A DNA stretch of 29,988 nucleotides, from positions 1 through 29,988 of the forward strand of contig DFFQ01000135.1 in assembly GCA_002371025.1 (NCBI GenBank), written 5' to 3'. A model generated the notes under the pieces. It had not been told where the DNA came from, made no database searches, and saw only the letters and a list, made by a program, of their open reading frames with translations. Of the stretch, positions 16,679 to 24,669 are shown piece after piece. Made by a program: the position numbers and the translations under genes. Within the stretch, counting starts at the first letter, position 1; each line of letters begins with the position of its first letter. This DNA comes from Lachnospiraceae bacterium UBA3772. GTDB lineage: Bacteria > Bacillota > Clostridia > Lachnospirales > Lachnospiraceae.

Positions 16679-18241
16679 TTATTTCTTGTCTTTTTTCTTT
16701 GTTATCTTTTTTGCTTCTGCAGACTTAGATGTATTTCTGACAGGTATTTCCCTTTTTCTGCCATAAAGTTTTGACAGCATAGCCAATTTTTTTACCATGT
16801 CATTTGTGAATTCACCCTTCTTCATACGCCACTTCCAGTTAGTACCGATTGTTGAAGGAAGGTTCATTCTCGCATCACTATCAAGTTTAAGTACATCCTG
16901 CATCTGCCAGATTACAGTGTTCGCTACGCTTCCATATGCCAGACGAAGAACATTATCAAGAAGTTCATCCTCTGTATGAGCCCCTACGTAGTTATAAGCA
17001 TACTGTTTTGAGCGTTTATCAATAGACTTATAATAACTCTTAAGTGTGTCATTATCATGAGTTCCACCATACACAACAAAATTCTTAGTATAATTCTGTG
17101 GAAGGTGTTCATTATCAGGATTCTGGTCAAAAGCAAATTCAAGTATCTTCATTCCAGGGTATCCTGTCTTTTCAATAAGTTCCTGAACCTCTGGAATAAC
17201 AACACCAAGGTCTTCAGCAATTATCTCAGCATCACCCTTAGCACTGTCGATAGCCTTTGTAAGCTTTTCTCCTGGTCCCCATTCGAACTTACCATGCTTA
17301 GCACTTTCATTTACAGGAATTGTATAATATCTTACAACACCGATGAAGTGATCGATTCTTATGATGTCATAAAGCTTTGCGGAACCTTCGATTCTCTTCT
17401 TCCACCAAGCGAAGTCATCCTCTTCCATCTTCTTCCAGTCATAAATAGGATTTCCCCATTTCTGACCTTCATCAGAAAATGCATCTGGAGGTACACCTGC
17501 TACAAGAACCGGTCTTCTGTCCTCATCTAAAAGGAACAGTTCTGGATTTTTCCAAACATCTACGCTGTCTAACGCAATATAGATAGGAATATCACCAATG
17601 ATGGCAATACCTTTCTCATTTGCATATTTCTTTAAGCTGTCCCACTGCTTGTAGAATTCATACTGGATGAATTTCCAGAAACCAATTTCCTCTGAAAGAG
17701 CTTTCTTGTAAGAAATCATAGCCTTTCTCTCGCGGAATCTGATATCCTCATCCCACATGAGCCATTCATGATTGTCAAAATGATTCTTAACAGCCATGAA
17801 AAGCGCATAATCATCAAGCCATTCACGATTTTTCTTCTCGAAGTATTCCTGTGCCTCATCATGCATGTCTTTGCTGTTTTCATAAGCTACGCGGAGAACT
17901 TTATATCTGTAATTCCAGATTTTCTCATAATCTACATTTGCTTCATCATTCCCAAAATCATAGCCCTTAAGATCTGATTTTTTAAGTAATCCATCTTCAA
18001 TAAGCATATCCAGATCGATAAAATATGGATTACCCGCAAATGAAGAACATGCCTGATATGGGCTGTCTCCTAAACTTGTTGGTCCGATTGGAAGCACCTG
18101 CCAATAACTCTGTCCAGCCTTTGCTAACTGATCAACAAAGTGATATGCCGCTTTACCCATTGTTCCAATACCGTATGGAGATGGAAGACTGGTAATTGAC
18201 AAAAGTATGCCAGCGCCTCTTTGTTTAAGTCTTTCTTTCAC
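16679..18241 (-). CDS. malQ: 4-alpha-glucanotransferase, copy 2
   Basis: GH77 enzyme of 520 aa with a full set of motifs: RGAGILLSITSLPSPYGIG, SYWQVLPIGPTSLGDSPYQA, nucleophile Asp297 in IRIDHFIG, Glu343 in IIAEDLG and Asp396 in GGTHDND. The start is a GTG at 18241 with GAGGGG upstream; no ATG fits the conserved N-terminus. The last ~20 residues form a lysine-rich tail (SAEAKKITKKKDKK) that copy 1 lacks. It is transcribed with glgP from a region carrying a GGAAACGTTTTC operator, so it should be induced together with the maltodextrin importer. It likely extends or trims chains to suit the phosphorylase. Confidence 0.96.
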   Translation of the reverse strand: MKERLKQRGAGILLSITSLPSPYGIGTMGKAAYHFVDQLAKAGQSYWQVLPIGPTSLGDSPYQACSSFAGNPYFIDLDMLIEDGLLKKSDLKGYDFGNDEANVDYEKIWNYRYKVLRVAYENSKDMHDEAQEYFEKKNREWLDDYALFMAVKNHFDNHEWLMWDEDIRFRERKAMISYKKALSEEIGFWKFIQYEFYKQWDSLKKYANEKGIAIIGDIPIYIALDSVDVWKNPELFLLDEDRRPVLVAGVPPDAFSDEGQKWGNPIYDWKKMEEDDFAWWKKRIEGSAKLYDIIRIDHFIGVVRYYTIPVNESAKHGKFEWGPGEKLTKAIDSAKGDAEIIAEDLGVVIPEVQELIEKTGYPGMKILEFAFDQNPDNEHLPQNYTKNFVVYGGTHDNDTLKSYYKSIDKRSKQYAYNYVGAHTEDELLDNVLRLAYGSVANTVIWQMQDVLKLDSDARMNLPSTIGTNWKWRMKKGEFTNDMVKKLAMLSKLYGRKREIPVRNTSKSAEAKKITKKKDKK

Positions 18242-18277
18242 GTTTTCCCCTCTTTCATAATACCGGCTCGTAAGCCG

Positions 18278-18293
18278 GAAACGTTTTCGATTT
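18278..18293. promoter_or_regulatory. LacI-type operator upstream of malQ-glgP
   Basis: CCGGAAACGTTTTCGA contains the same AAACGTTT core as the malE and regulator sites and lies 40-50 bp before the GTG start, downstream of the likely promoter. It is consistent with control by the maltodextrin LacI regulator or CcpA. Confidence 0.68.
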
Positions 18294-18348
18294 AAGTCAA
18301 CTCTAACAAATTTTTAAAAGAGCGTATATATCAACTTTATGGCATTTA

Positions 18349-18357
18349 GTATAACAA
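18349..18357 (-). promoter_or_regulatory. Candidate extended -10 promoter of malQ-glgP
   Basis: TGTTATACT on the minus strand (TG, one base, then TATACT) is a good extended -10 element. No strong -35 box is present at 17 bp. A TTGACT at 18302-18297 lacks a matching -10. The -10 lies about 60 bp upstream of the operator. Confidence 0.5.
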
Positions 18358-18435
18358 AACCAACTTTTACTTAAAAATTTAAATTAAAAAAGTACTTCTC
18401 AAAAAAGTCCTCCCACCCCTTTAAAACCACAAGAA

Positions 18436-18497
18436 ACCGCGCCTTAATGGGATTTGGCTCAGTTTGAAGAAACTCCCCAACTCTCTTTAGGCGCGGT
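18436..18497 (-). terminator. Structured hairpin after the Pel operon (terminator or small RNA)
   Basis: Perfect outer arms ACCGCGCCT/AGGCGCGGT enclose TTGG/CCAA and then AGTTT/AAACT around a four-base loop, giving a nested fold of ~62 nt. On the minus strand it is followed by TTCTTGTGGTTTTAAA, a poor T-tract for a normal terminator. It lies 65 bp past the DUF4956 stop and is the only terminator candidate for the eight-gene operon. The rest of the 18242-18561 gap is AT-rich and otherwise empty apart from the malQ-glgP promoter region. Confidence 0.6.
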
Positions 18498-18561
18498 CAT
18501 ATATCTCAAAAATTTAAATGACTAAAAATTTACATTTTCATAACATTTTTCCAATATTAAG

Positions 18562-19230
18562 TTAGTGATACTCTCCATCAAAATTAAGGACAGCCACATC
18601 ACGCACTTCATCCAAAGCCTTAATCTTTTCTGTAAAATTAAGGTTGCCTTTTCTTATCTGAAGCTGTACCGTTAGTTCTGTATCTTCACTTCTTTCAACC
18701 TTAGATCTGATATTATATTTAAGGTCCGATATTTCTCTTATGATCTTTCCTTCTCCATCAGCTCCGTTATAATGAACTATCATTACATAAGTCTTTCCTG
18801 TGGCATTTCTTCTGCCAAAGATCACGATCACTATAAACATTATGATAAAGGCTGCAACCGCAAGAATATACATACTTGCTCCCGCAGTAATACCACATGT
18901 AATAGCCCAGAAAAGGTACATAAGATCCAGTGGTTCTTTTATGGCTGTTCTGAAACGTACAATAGAAAGAGCACCTACCATACCAAGAGAAATAACGATA
19001 TTGGTGCTGATAGCAAGCGTTACCATACAGGTAAGCACACTCATACCAATAAGGGTTATGGCATAATTTCTGCTATATACAACCCCAGAGAAATATTTCT
19101 TATAAACAAAATAGATTAAAATTCCCATTACAAGTGCAAATAAAAGATCTAATGCAATGGTAAGCGCAACTCCAGGTGTTATGGCCTGTTGAAATGCATC
19201 TGAATCTTTTATGATATCTTCAATAGACAT
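18562..19230 (-). CDS. DUF4956 membrane protein
   Basis: Membrane protein of 222 aa in the DUF4956 family. Three to four hydrophobic segments occupy residues ~20-135, with the highly conserved cytoplasmic loop LGMVGALSIVRFRTAIKEPL near 80-100. A soluble C-terminal domain of about 80 residues follows (TYVMIVHYNGADGEGKIIRE, ending DEVRDVAVLNFDGEYH) and looks like a small ACT/ferredoxin-like alpha-beta fold. The family has no established activity but is repeatedly found beside VTC-domain and CotH genes in Gram-positive bacteria. Here it starts 13 bp after the VTC gene with GGGAGGA upstream and is the last gene of the operon. A transport or channel role linked to polyphosphate or polymer phosphorylation is plausible but unproven. 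Confidence 0.9.
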   Translation of the reverse strand: MSIEDIIKDSDAFQQAITPGVALTIALDLLFALVMGILIYFVYKKYFSGVVYSRNYAITLIGMSVLTCMVTLAISTNIVISLGMVGALSIVRFRTAIKEPLDLMYLFWAITCGITAGASMYILAVAAFIIMFIVIVIFGRRNATGKTYVMIVHYNGADGEGKIIREISDLKYNIRSKVERSEDTELTVQLQIRKGNLNFTEKIKALDEVRDVAVLNFDGEYH

Positions 19231-19243
19231 ATCTTTTTCCTCC

Positions 19244-19966
19244 CTACTCAGCTTTCTTTCTCATTGTATTTTCCAGTCTTTTCTCAAGACACATTACATA
19301 TTTCGAAGCAGACACATATGTTGAACTTCTTATATCCAGCATATCTCTAATTATCTGCGGCAGAAATTCCGTAAATTTAACTTCCAGTATAAGAGTTTGT
19401 GGCGGCATCACATTATATGTATCCAGTTTATCACTGAATATTTCTCTAGTGGCGCCTGCACTTCTGATGTTTTCATCAAAAGTGATCCTCACATCCCCAT
19501 ATTCATATACAAATGGCACTCTGTCATAATCAACAATTACTACGGGTTTAAGATTATTGGATACCAGTTCGAAATAAAAATCCTTACATAAGGCTTCTTT
19601 TCTATCAAGAAGAAATCTGTAATCTTTATCATAAACCTTGTAATATTCCTCTTTTGTAAGAGACACCGATGTTTTCTGGATATATTGTCCCTGTTTCGCC
19701 TTTCTTTCCAGCATAATGAAACCATCTTTATAGTTATAGATCCTTATCCTGAATTTTGCACGAGCTGCGGTTCCCGCCATCTTATCCATTATGGCAGATT
19801 CTTTCTCATCATCAAAATAAAGACTCCTTATAAGATATCCTGTTTCACCAGCATTTTTATCAAGAGACATCAGTGCTTTAAAACGTTGTTTTAATACATG
19901 TGCCTCTGATTCTGATATCATATATTTTAGTTCATGCCGGAATTTTCTAACGATCTCCTCAGCCAT
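19244..19966 (-). CDS. VTC-domain (polyphosphate polymerase-like, CYTH superfamily) protein
   Basis: Soluble protein of 240 aa matching the VTC catalytic fold, which in yeast Vtc4 makes polyphosphate from ATP inside a triphosphate tunnel. The tunnel-type charged motifs appear in order: FRHELKYMIS (residues ~9-18), RAKFRIRIYNY, MLERKAKQGQYIQKTSVSLT, VVIVDYDRVPFVY, DVRITFDENIRS and LILEVKFTEFLPQ. The basic and acidic residues expected in the tunnel therefore look preserved. Its ATG overlaps the cotH stop by one base (TAATG), implying translational coupling. Whether it makes polyphosphate or supplies another phosphate-bearing reaction to the CotH kinase or the polysaccharide is not known from sequence. 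Bacterial homologues commonly travel with DUF4956, as here. Confidence 0.9.
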   Translation of the reverse strand: MAEEIVRKFRHELKYMISESEAHVLKQRFKALMSLDKNAGETGYLIRSLYFDDEKESAIMDKMAGTAARAKFRIRIYNYKDGFIMLERKAKQGQYIQKTSVSLTKEEYYKVYDKDYRFLLDRKEALCKDFYFELVSNNLKPVVIVDYDRVPFVYEYGDVRITFDENIRSAGATREIFSDKLDTYNVMPPQTLILEVKFTEFLPQIIRDMLDIRSSTYVSASKYVMCLEKRLENTMRKKAE

Positions 19967-21762
19967 TATTCACCCTCCAGCTTTATAGAACCATCCGAAT
20001 CCACATAAAAACAGATACATCCAAAAATCTTTCCTTCCTCACCATAATAAACATCAAAGGCAGTACACTTATTACCTTCTGCATCAACAGCTTTTACTTT
20101 TATAAAATACTGTCCCGGTTCTAACTTTTTATCATATGTTATCTGCCCAAGGAATAAGTTCTTCTCACTTATTATAGGATTGTTAAACTCAAAATTATTG
20201 GCCACTTCTACTTCATAGGAAATCTCACTGCCTGCAAAATGGTAGGATGAATCCCATTCAAATACTGTTTTCCCATCAATGACTTCAGGTTTTCCAATAT
20301 AAAATGGCATTGGATTTTTTAGAGATTCCTTATAAAGCGAATAGTTATACTCCAGTTCGTCATCAATCTTTGAAAGCATGTCATCATATTCGGCTTCAGT
20401 AAGAGGCTCATATAATTTATCTGCATCTCCAAAGCAGTAAGGTCTAACTATATCTGCATAATATTCTGCAAGTCTTTGGACCTTTCCACCGTGAAAATCC
20501 TTGTAGATATATTCTATCTTACTATCAAGAAGCTTTCTAAACTCTTCAGATTTAAGGACTTTCTGGAACAATACATTTGACCAGTAATTACTTATTCCAT
20601 ATTCCCATCCAAATGCCTCCTTGGAATATAAAGACATATCGTGCTTATTTAATGCCCACTCATATCTTCTAAGTCCCGCATCACAGTCCCAGTTGATAAA
20701 ATACCATTTATCTATATTGGATGGACTATAAAGTAATGTATTTCTACTCTGGGTATCTACATTTCCTGTAATGATATTAAATGCCATCCACATAGCAAGG
20801 TTATCTTTGTCAAACCATTTGTCTAAAAGATCATCCCCATCCATTGAGTTGCTGTTTACATCTTTAAGCATCTCTTTTAATTTTGAATGATCATTACTTC
20901 CTTTACTTTCCAGATAATAGCTGAACTTTTCCTCATCATATAAAGGATCTGTAGCAAGTCTTATATCCTCATAATCATAAAATTCAAACATCTGATTCTC
21001 TTTATAAAGATACCCCTGAGGATCAAGACCATGAGCTTTAAGCATCTTCTTATTCGCCTGCTCCACATGTGTATAAAGTCCGTAATCAACAAAGGCAGTA
21101 TCCGGATTATCCTTGGTTAAATCTTTAACATAAAGATGTACAAATCTGGTTCTTAAAGAAACCATATCAGGAAGTCCTTCCTGCAATTTATACATGATCT
21201 TATTTCTAAATCTCAAACCTTCCATCTCATGCTTGTTAAGATTAAGGGTAGTCTGTCCATCAAACATGCCCTGATTATCTTTAATCTTTATCTTATATCC
21301 CTTCTGAGGATCCTTGGATGAAGTCTGTCCACGGACTGATACAGTACAATTCGGAGTTGTTCTTCCGTATCCTAATTCTCCTTTAACAGGACCGGTTTCA
21401 TCTCCCACCTGAAGCACTCCATTTACTTTATATCTATCCAGTCCCTGCTCTGTATAATAGTCAGTAGAATAGGTATTAACTTCCTGCCACGTATGATCTG
21501 TACTATCTGAAGAATTACCTTTTGATACAGTAAGATACATGGTGATGACTTCATCTTCGTCTTCAGTGTAAAGAGCCATATTGTCTTTTAATCTTGCTTC
21601 AGTAGGAGAAGCCTTTTCTACAGCTCTGTCTTTTTTATCCTCTTCCTGTTGTTCCTTATATCTGTCCGGAACCTTTATTCCAACACACCCCCAGGTTAAA
21701 AATACGAAGGATAAAGATAAAAGCCCTGCTGTAAACCTTTTCAATTTACTATTTCTTTTCAT
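19966..21762 (-). CDS. CotH-family kinase lipoprotein
   Basis: Predicted extracytoplasmic protein kinase of 598 aa. The N-terminus MKRNSKLKRFTAGLLSLSFV is a signal peptide with a probable lipidated Cys26 (LTWGC, an imperfect lipobox). The start at 21762 lies just past the pelG stop (TGATATG), preceded by GAGGAAG; an upstream in-frame start at 21834 would overlap pelG. The CotH kinase domain spans about residues 75-470: VSVRGQTSSKDPQKGYKIKI, LNLNKHEMEGLRFRNKIMYK, YGLYTHVEQANKKML, TGNVDTQSRNTLLYS and INWDCDAGLRRYEW. Asp336 and Asp359 are 23 residues apart, the same spacing as the two essential aspartates of Bacillus CotH. A fibronectin-like beta domain follows near 490-598. The substrate is unknown; a surface protein or the Pel polymer machinery is inferred from the operon. 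Confidence 0.91.
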   Translation of the reverse strand: MKRNSKLKRFTAGLLSLSFVFLTWGCVGIKVPDRYKEQQEEDKKDRAVEKASPTEARLKDNMALYTEDEDEVITMYLTVSKGNSSDSTDHTWQEVNTYSTDYYTEQGLDRYKVNGVLQVGDETGPVKGELGYGRTTPNCTVSVRGQTSSKDPQKGYKIKIKDNQGMFDGQTTLNLNKHEMEGLRFRNKIMYKLQEGLPDMVSLRTRFVHLYVKDLTKDNPDTAFVDYGLYTHVEQANKKMLKAHGLDPQGYLYKENQMFEFYDYEDIRLATDPLYDEEKFSYYLESKGSNDHSKLKEMLKDVNSNSMDGDDLLDKWFDKDNLAMWMAFNIITGNVDTQSRNTLLYSPSNIDKWYFINWDCDAGLRRYEWALNKHDMSLYSKEAFGWEYGISNYWSNVLFQKVLKSEEFRKLLDSKIEYIYKDFHGGKVQRLAEYYADIVRPYCFGDADKLYEPLTEAEYDDMLSKIDDELEYNYSLYKESLKNPMPFYIGKPEVIDGKTVFEWDSSYHFAGSEISYEVEVANNFEFNNPIISEKNLFLGQITYDKKLEPGQYFIKVKAVDAEGNKCTAFDVYYGEEGKIFGCICFYVDSDGSIKLEGE

Positions 21763-21763
21763 A

Positions 21764-23254
21764 TCATTCTTCCTCTTCTCTAAGAATGTCTTTTCTATAT
21801 AGATTTCTGTAAACCCTTTCACATTTATCTGCAAAACGGCTCATAATACCATCGACTTCCTCATTTTTAATAGGCTGACGGCTTAATACATTTTCTAAAA
21901 TCTTCGCTAAGAATCTCTTTAGCTGAACTAAAGAAACTACAGCAAAAAGGAAAGAACCCAGTAAAAAACCAAAACCGTACCATTTTATATCTAAAAACAG
22001 AGTTGCAAATGTACCACCAAAGGAAAAGAACATAAATACCGCTCCGGATATAAGAGCTCCGCTATTATCTGCAAAATAAAGCTGGATCAGCATTGTAGCA
22101 TTTCCAATGGCATAGAATGCATATGCACAGCAAAGTACATTATATATTCCCAACATATCATCATTAAATCCCATAGGCATTTTCGGTATCAGAAATGTTC
22201 CTATGATGATAAAAAGAAGGGTTGAAAAAAACTGTTTTAAAAATGTATATGATAACTCACGAGTAAGAGTCTGTTCCATCTCTATACGAGCCTGCTCAAT
22301 ATCTGAATAAGTCATTTCAGAATTCAGCAGTCCAAAGAAATTCCTGTATTTAGGATAAAATTCAACTTCTACACTCGTAACAAAATTAATGGTGGTTATA
22401 AGTATGGAAAGGAAACTGAGCAGTGCCGGCACATCGTACTGAGGCGCTTCAAAGAATAATCCCTTTACACAGTTATTTATTGGAGAGGACCACATAAGTA
22501 CAATGTGTCCATATAGTCCGAAAGACATGCAGATTCCAAGGCATCCCAACTCCGGATAGACCGAAAGCCATCTTAAAAATTTCATGGCACTGCATCTTCC
22601 ACGAGGAAAATATCTTGTAAGAAGCACATAATACCAGAGTCCCATAATACCATATCCTACACACATTGAAGCAAGAAGAGCCATTGTAGTAGGCAGGATA
22701 TGAAGTCTGACTCCGAATATATATCCCACTATAAGAGAAGCAGCCACTGCCACAAGGAAAGCTTTCATAATCTCACGATAATTCTTAATAGCCGTAAGAT
22801 AATTGATCTCCGTCCATACAAGTACCAGTTCTCCGAAAAATACATAACAGCAGAATCTTTCACTTAAACTTACACCTGAAAAATGAAGAAACACTCCCCA
22901 TACAGGACATCCCAGTAAAAGGACACAGGATATGCTTCCATAAAAGGAAGGCATGATGTCTTCCTCCCTTTTCATATAAATGCAATCTGCTATATATCTC
23001 GTAGTTACCATGGCAAGTATATTTACCATAACAAGAGAAAAAAGCAGAGTATAAGTCACCATGGCATTTAAAAGACCTAATTCTCCTCTTGTAGCATGAG
23101 CCATGATTCCAAGCATTCTGATACCGAGAAGAAGTACGATTCCGAGTATCATAGGACCAGTACATACCAGTCCGGAATATCCATATGCTTTAAGGAGGGC
23201 GATGATTCCTTTTTTATTAAACGCTTTCTTAAGTTCAAAACCTATTCCAGCCAT
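21764..23254 (-). CDS. pelG: PelG, polysaccharide flippase-like membrane protein
   Basis: Integral membrane protein of 496 aa with about 12 hydrophobic segments, of the PelG family (MATE/Wzx-like), expected to move the Pel polymer across the membrane with PelD, PelE and PelF. The signature N-terminus AGIGFELKKAF is followed by KAYGYSGLVCTGPMILGIVL. The charged segment GLLNSEMTYSDIEQARIEME lies in a central cytoplasmic loop, and a soluble, charged tail ends KDILREEEE. It overlaps the pelF stop by one base (TGATG) and has a very strong AAGGAGGTGA ribosome binding site. The family assignment is clear; transport direction and partner binding come from the Pseudomonas system. Confidence 0.95.
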   Translation of the reverse strand: MAGIGFELKKAFNKKGIIALLKAYGYSGLVCTGPMILGIVLLLGIRMLGIMAHATRGELGLLNAMVTYTLLFSLVMVNILAMVTTRYIADCIYMKREEDIMPSFYGSISCVLLLGCPVWGVFLHFSGVSLSERFCCYVFFGELVLVWTEINYLTAIKNYREIMKAFLVAVAASLIVGYIFGVRLHILPTTMALLASMCVGYGIMGLWYYVLLTRYFPRGRCSAMKFLRWLSVYPELGCLGICMSFGLYGHIVLMWSSPINNCVKGLFFEAPQYDVPALLSFLSILITTINFVTSVEVEFYPKYRNFFGLLNSEMTYSDIEQARIEMEQTLTRELSYTFLKQFFSTLLFIIIGTFLIPKMPMGFNDDMLGIYNVLCCAYAFYAIGNATMLIQLYFADNSGALISGAVFMFFSFGGTFATLFLDIKWYGFGFLLGSFLFAVVSLVQLKRFLAKILENVLSRQPIKNEEVDGIMSRFADKCERVYRNLYRKDILREEEE

Positions 23255-24657
23255 CAGGAATTCACCTCCTTATAAAGCTCTCGAAATTTATCTATACTCA
23301 TTTTCTGGGTATAATACATTCCTGCTCTTTTTCTTCCAGCCTCACCCATTCTAAGTCTCATTTCCTTATCAACACACATATAGACCATTGCATCTGCCAG
23401 CTGATCTTTATGCATTGGAGGAACTACTATTCCCGCAGGTCCAAGTCCATCTTCCCCATCCATCAGTTCTCTGCAGCATCCCACATCTGTAGTTACCGCA
23501 GGGCGTCCCGCTGCAAATGATTCAAGGACAGAGAGTGGCTGGCCTTCAGATATACTGGTTAAGATCGTGAAATCAAACTTAGGCATATATTCTAAGACAT
23601 TTACAACACCGGTAAAGATTATATCTTTAACCCCAAGCTGTTTGATAAGTCCAAGACATTCTTCATTATATTCAGGGTCATCCACATCCCCTAATATAAA
23701 TAGTCTCGCATTACTGACTCTGTTCTTTACTTCTGCAAATGCATATATCATGGTCTTAATATCCTTAATCTTCGCAATCCTGACTACTGCTCCAATATCT
23801 ATAAAACCATTATCCTCTTTAACAGGAATATCTTTAAATCTGTCAAAATTAATGCCATTCGGGGTTACCAGTTGTTTTTCAGCAGGACATCCAATATCCT
23901 GCTGGATCTTCATTGCATTTTTGAATAAACATGTGACCTTTGCCGCATAATTATAAGCACATGAAGAAAACTGATAAAACAGGTCTATCCACTGCTGTCT
24001 AAGATAAGAAGGCACCCATTTAGCAGATAACAGTTCTTCTTCCCTTTCTCTTGTATAAATGCCGTGTTCCGTTACAATAAATGGCTTCTCAGTTTTCCAG
24101 CTGGCTAAAGCCCCCAGAAGTCCCGCATATCCCGTCGATGCAGAATGATAAATATCCGCCTCCGGAATATCACTGGTAAGCAGATAAAGTTCAGGCAAAA
24201 GCATCGATCTTACATTAAAGAAAAAACTTGAAAATGATATAAAGGGATATTTTTCTTTACACTCTTTAATTATCACACTAAAGAATTCATCGCTCATTAA
24301 AACCGACATAGGATTTGCCTTTTTTACATTAAAAAGGTTAAAAAGCACATCCCATTTAACCTTTTCTCCTGTAAACAGGTTACTCAGTTCTTCTAATTCG
24401 CTATGAGAAAGATCCGGATGTTTTCTTTGTTTTTTATCCATCTTTATATTAAGTGCTGTATCAAGGAACAGTTCTTTTGTCTCCACTACATTTTCAGGCA
24501 GAGTAAATTTAAATTTTCCCTTCTGCCCCTCACTCGCTCCGATGGTCCAAAGAGAAAATTCTGTATCCGGCATAGCCTCTATATAATGATGTGTCCAGCT
24601 TGAAACGCCACCAAAAACATATGGATAGCAGCCCTCAAGTATCATACAGACTCTCAT
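23254..24657 (-). CDS. pelF: PelF, GT4-family glycosyltransferase
   Basis: Cytosolic glycosyltransferase of 467 aa, the polymerase of Pel-type polysaccharides (UDP-GlcNAc/GalNAc use is known for the Pseudomonas enzyme). The PelF hallmark N-terminus CMILEGCYPYVFGGVSSWTH is present, then a PelF-specific insertion to about residue 190, then the Rossmann C-domain (IGAVVRIAKIKDIKTMIYAF). The nucleotide-sugar motif SEGQPLSVLESFAAGRPAV includes Glu371 and Glu379. I use the ATG at 24657 because TAGGAG lies 9 nt before it; the ATG at 24666 touches that site. It follows the pelA-like gene by a few bases. No membrane segments are seen, so membrane recruitment by PelE/PelD/PelG is expected. Confidence 0.96.
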   Translation of the reverse strand: MRVCMILEGCYPYVFGGVSSWTHHYIEAMPDTEFSLWTIGASEGQKGKFKFTLPENVVETKELFLDTALNIKMDKKQRKHPDLSHSELEELSNLFTGEKVKWDVLFNLFNVKKANPMSVLMSDEFFSVIIKECKEKYPFISFSSFFFNVRSMLLPELYLLTSDIPEADIYHSASTGYAGLLGALASWKTEKPFIVTEHGIYTREREEELLSAKWVPSYLRQQWIDLFYQFSSCAYNYAAKVTCLFKNAMKIQQDIGCPAEKQLVTPNGINFDRFKDIPVKEDNGFIDIGAVVRIAKIKDIKTMIYAFAEVKNRVSNARLFILGDVDDPEYNEECLGLIKQLGVKDIIFTGVVNVLEYMPKFDFTILTSISEGQPLSVLESFAAGRPAVTTDVGCCRELMDGEDGLGPAGIVVPPMHKDQLADAMVYMCVDKEMRLRMGEAGRKRAGMYYTQKMSIDKFRELYKEVNS

Positions 24658-24669
24658 ATGATTCATCTC

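Noticed and set aside
19244..19966. Thiamine triphosphatase or adenylate cyclase of the CYTH superfamily
   Set aside because: Motif order (FRHELKYMIS, DYDRVPFVY, RITFDENIR, LEVKFTEFLP) and the DUF4956/CotH neighbours fit the VTC branch instead.
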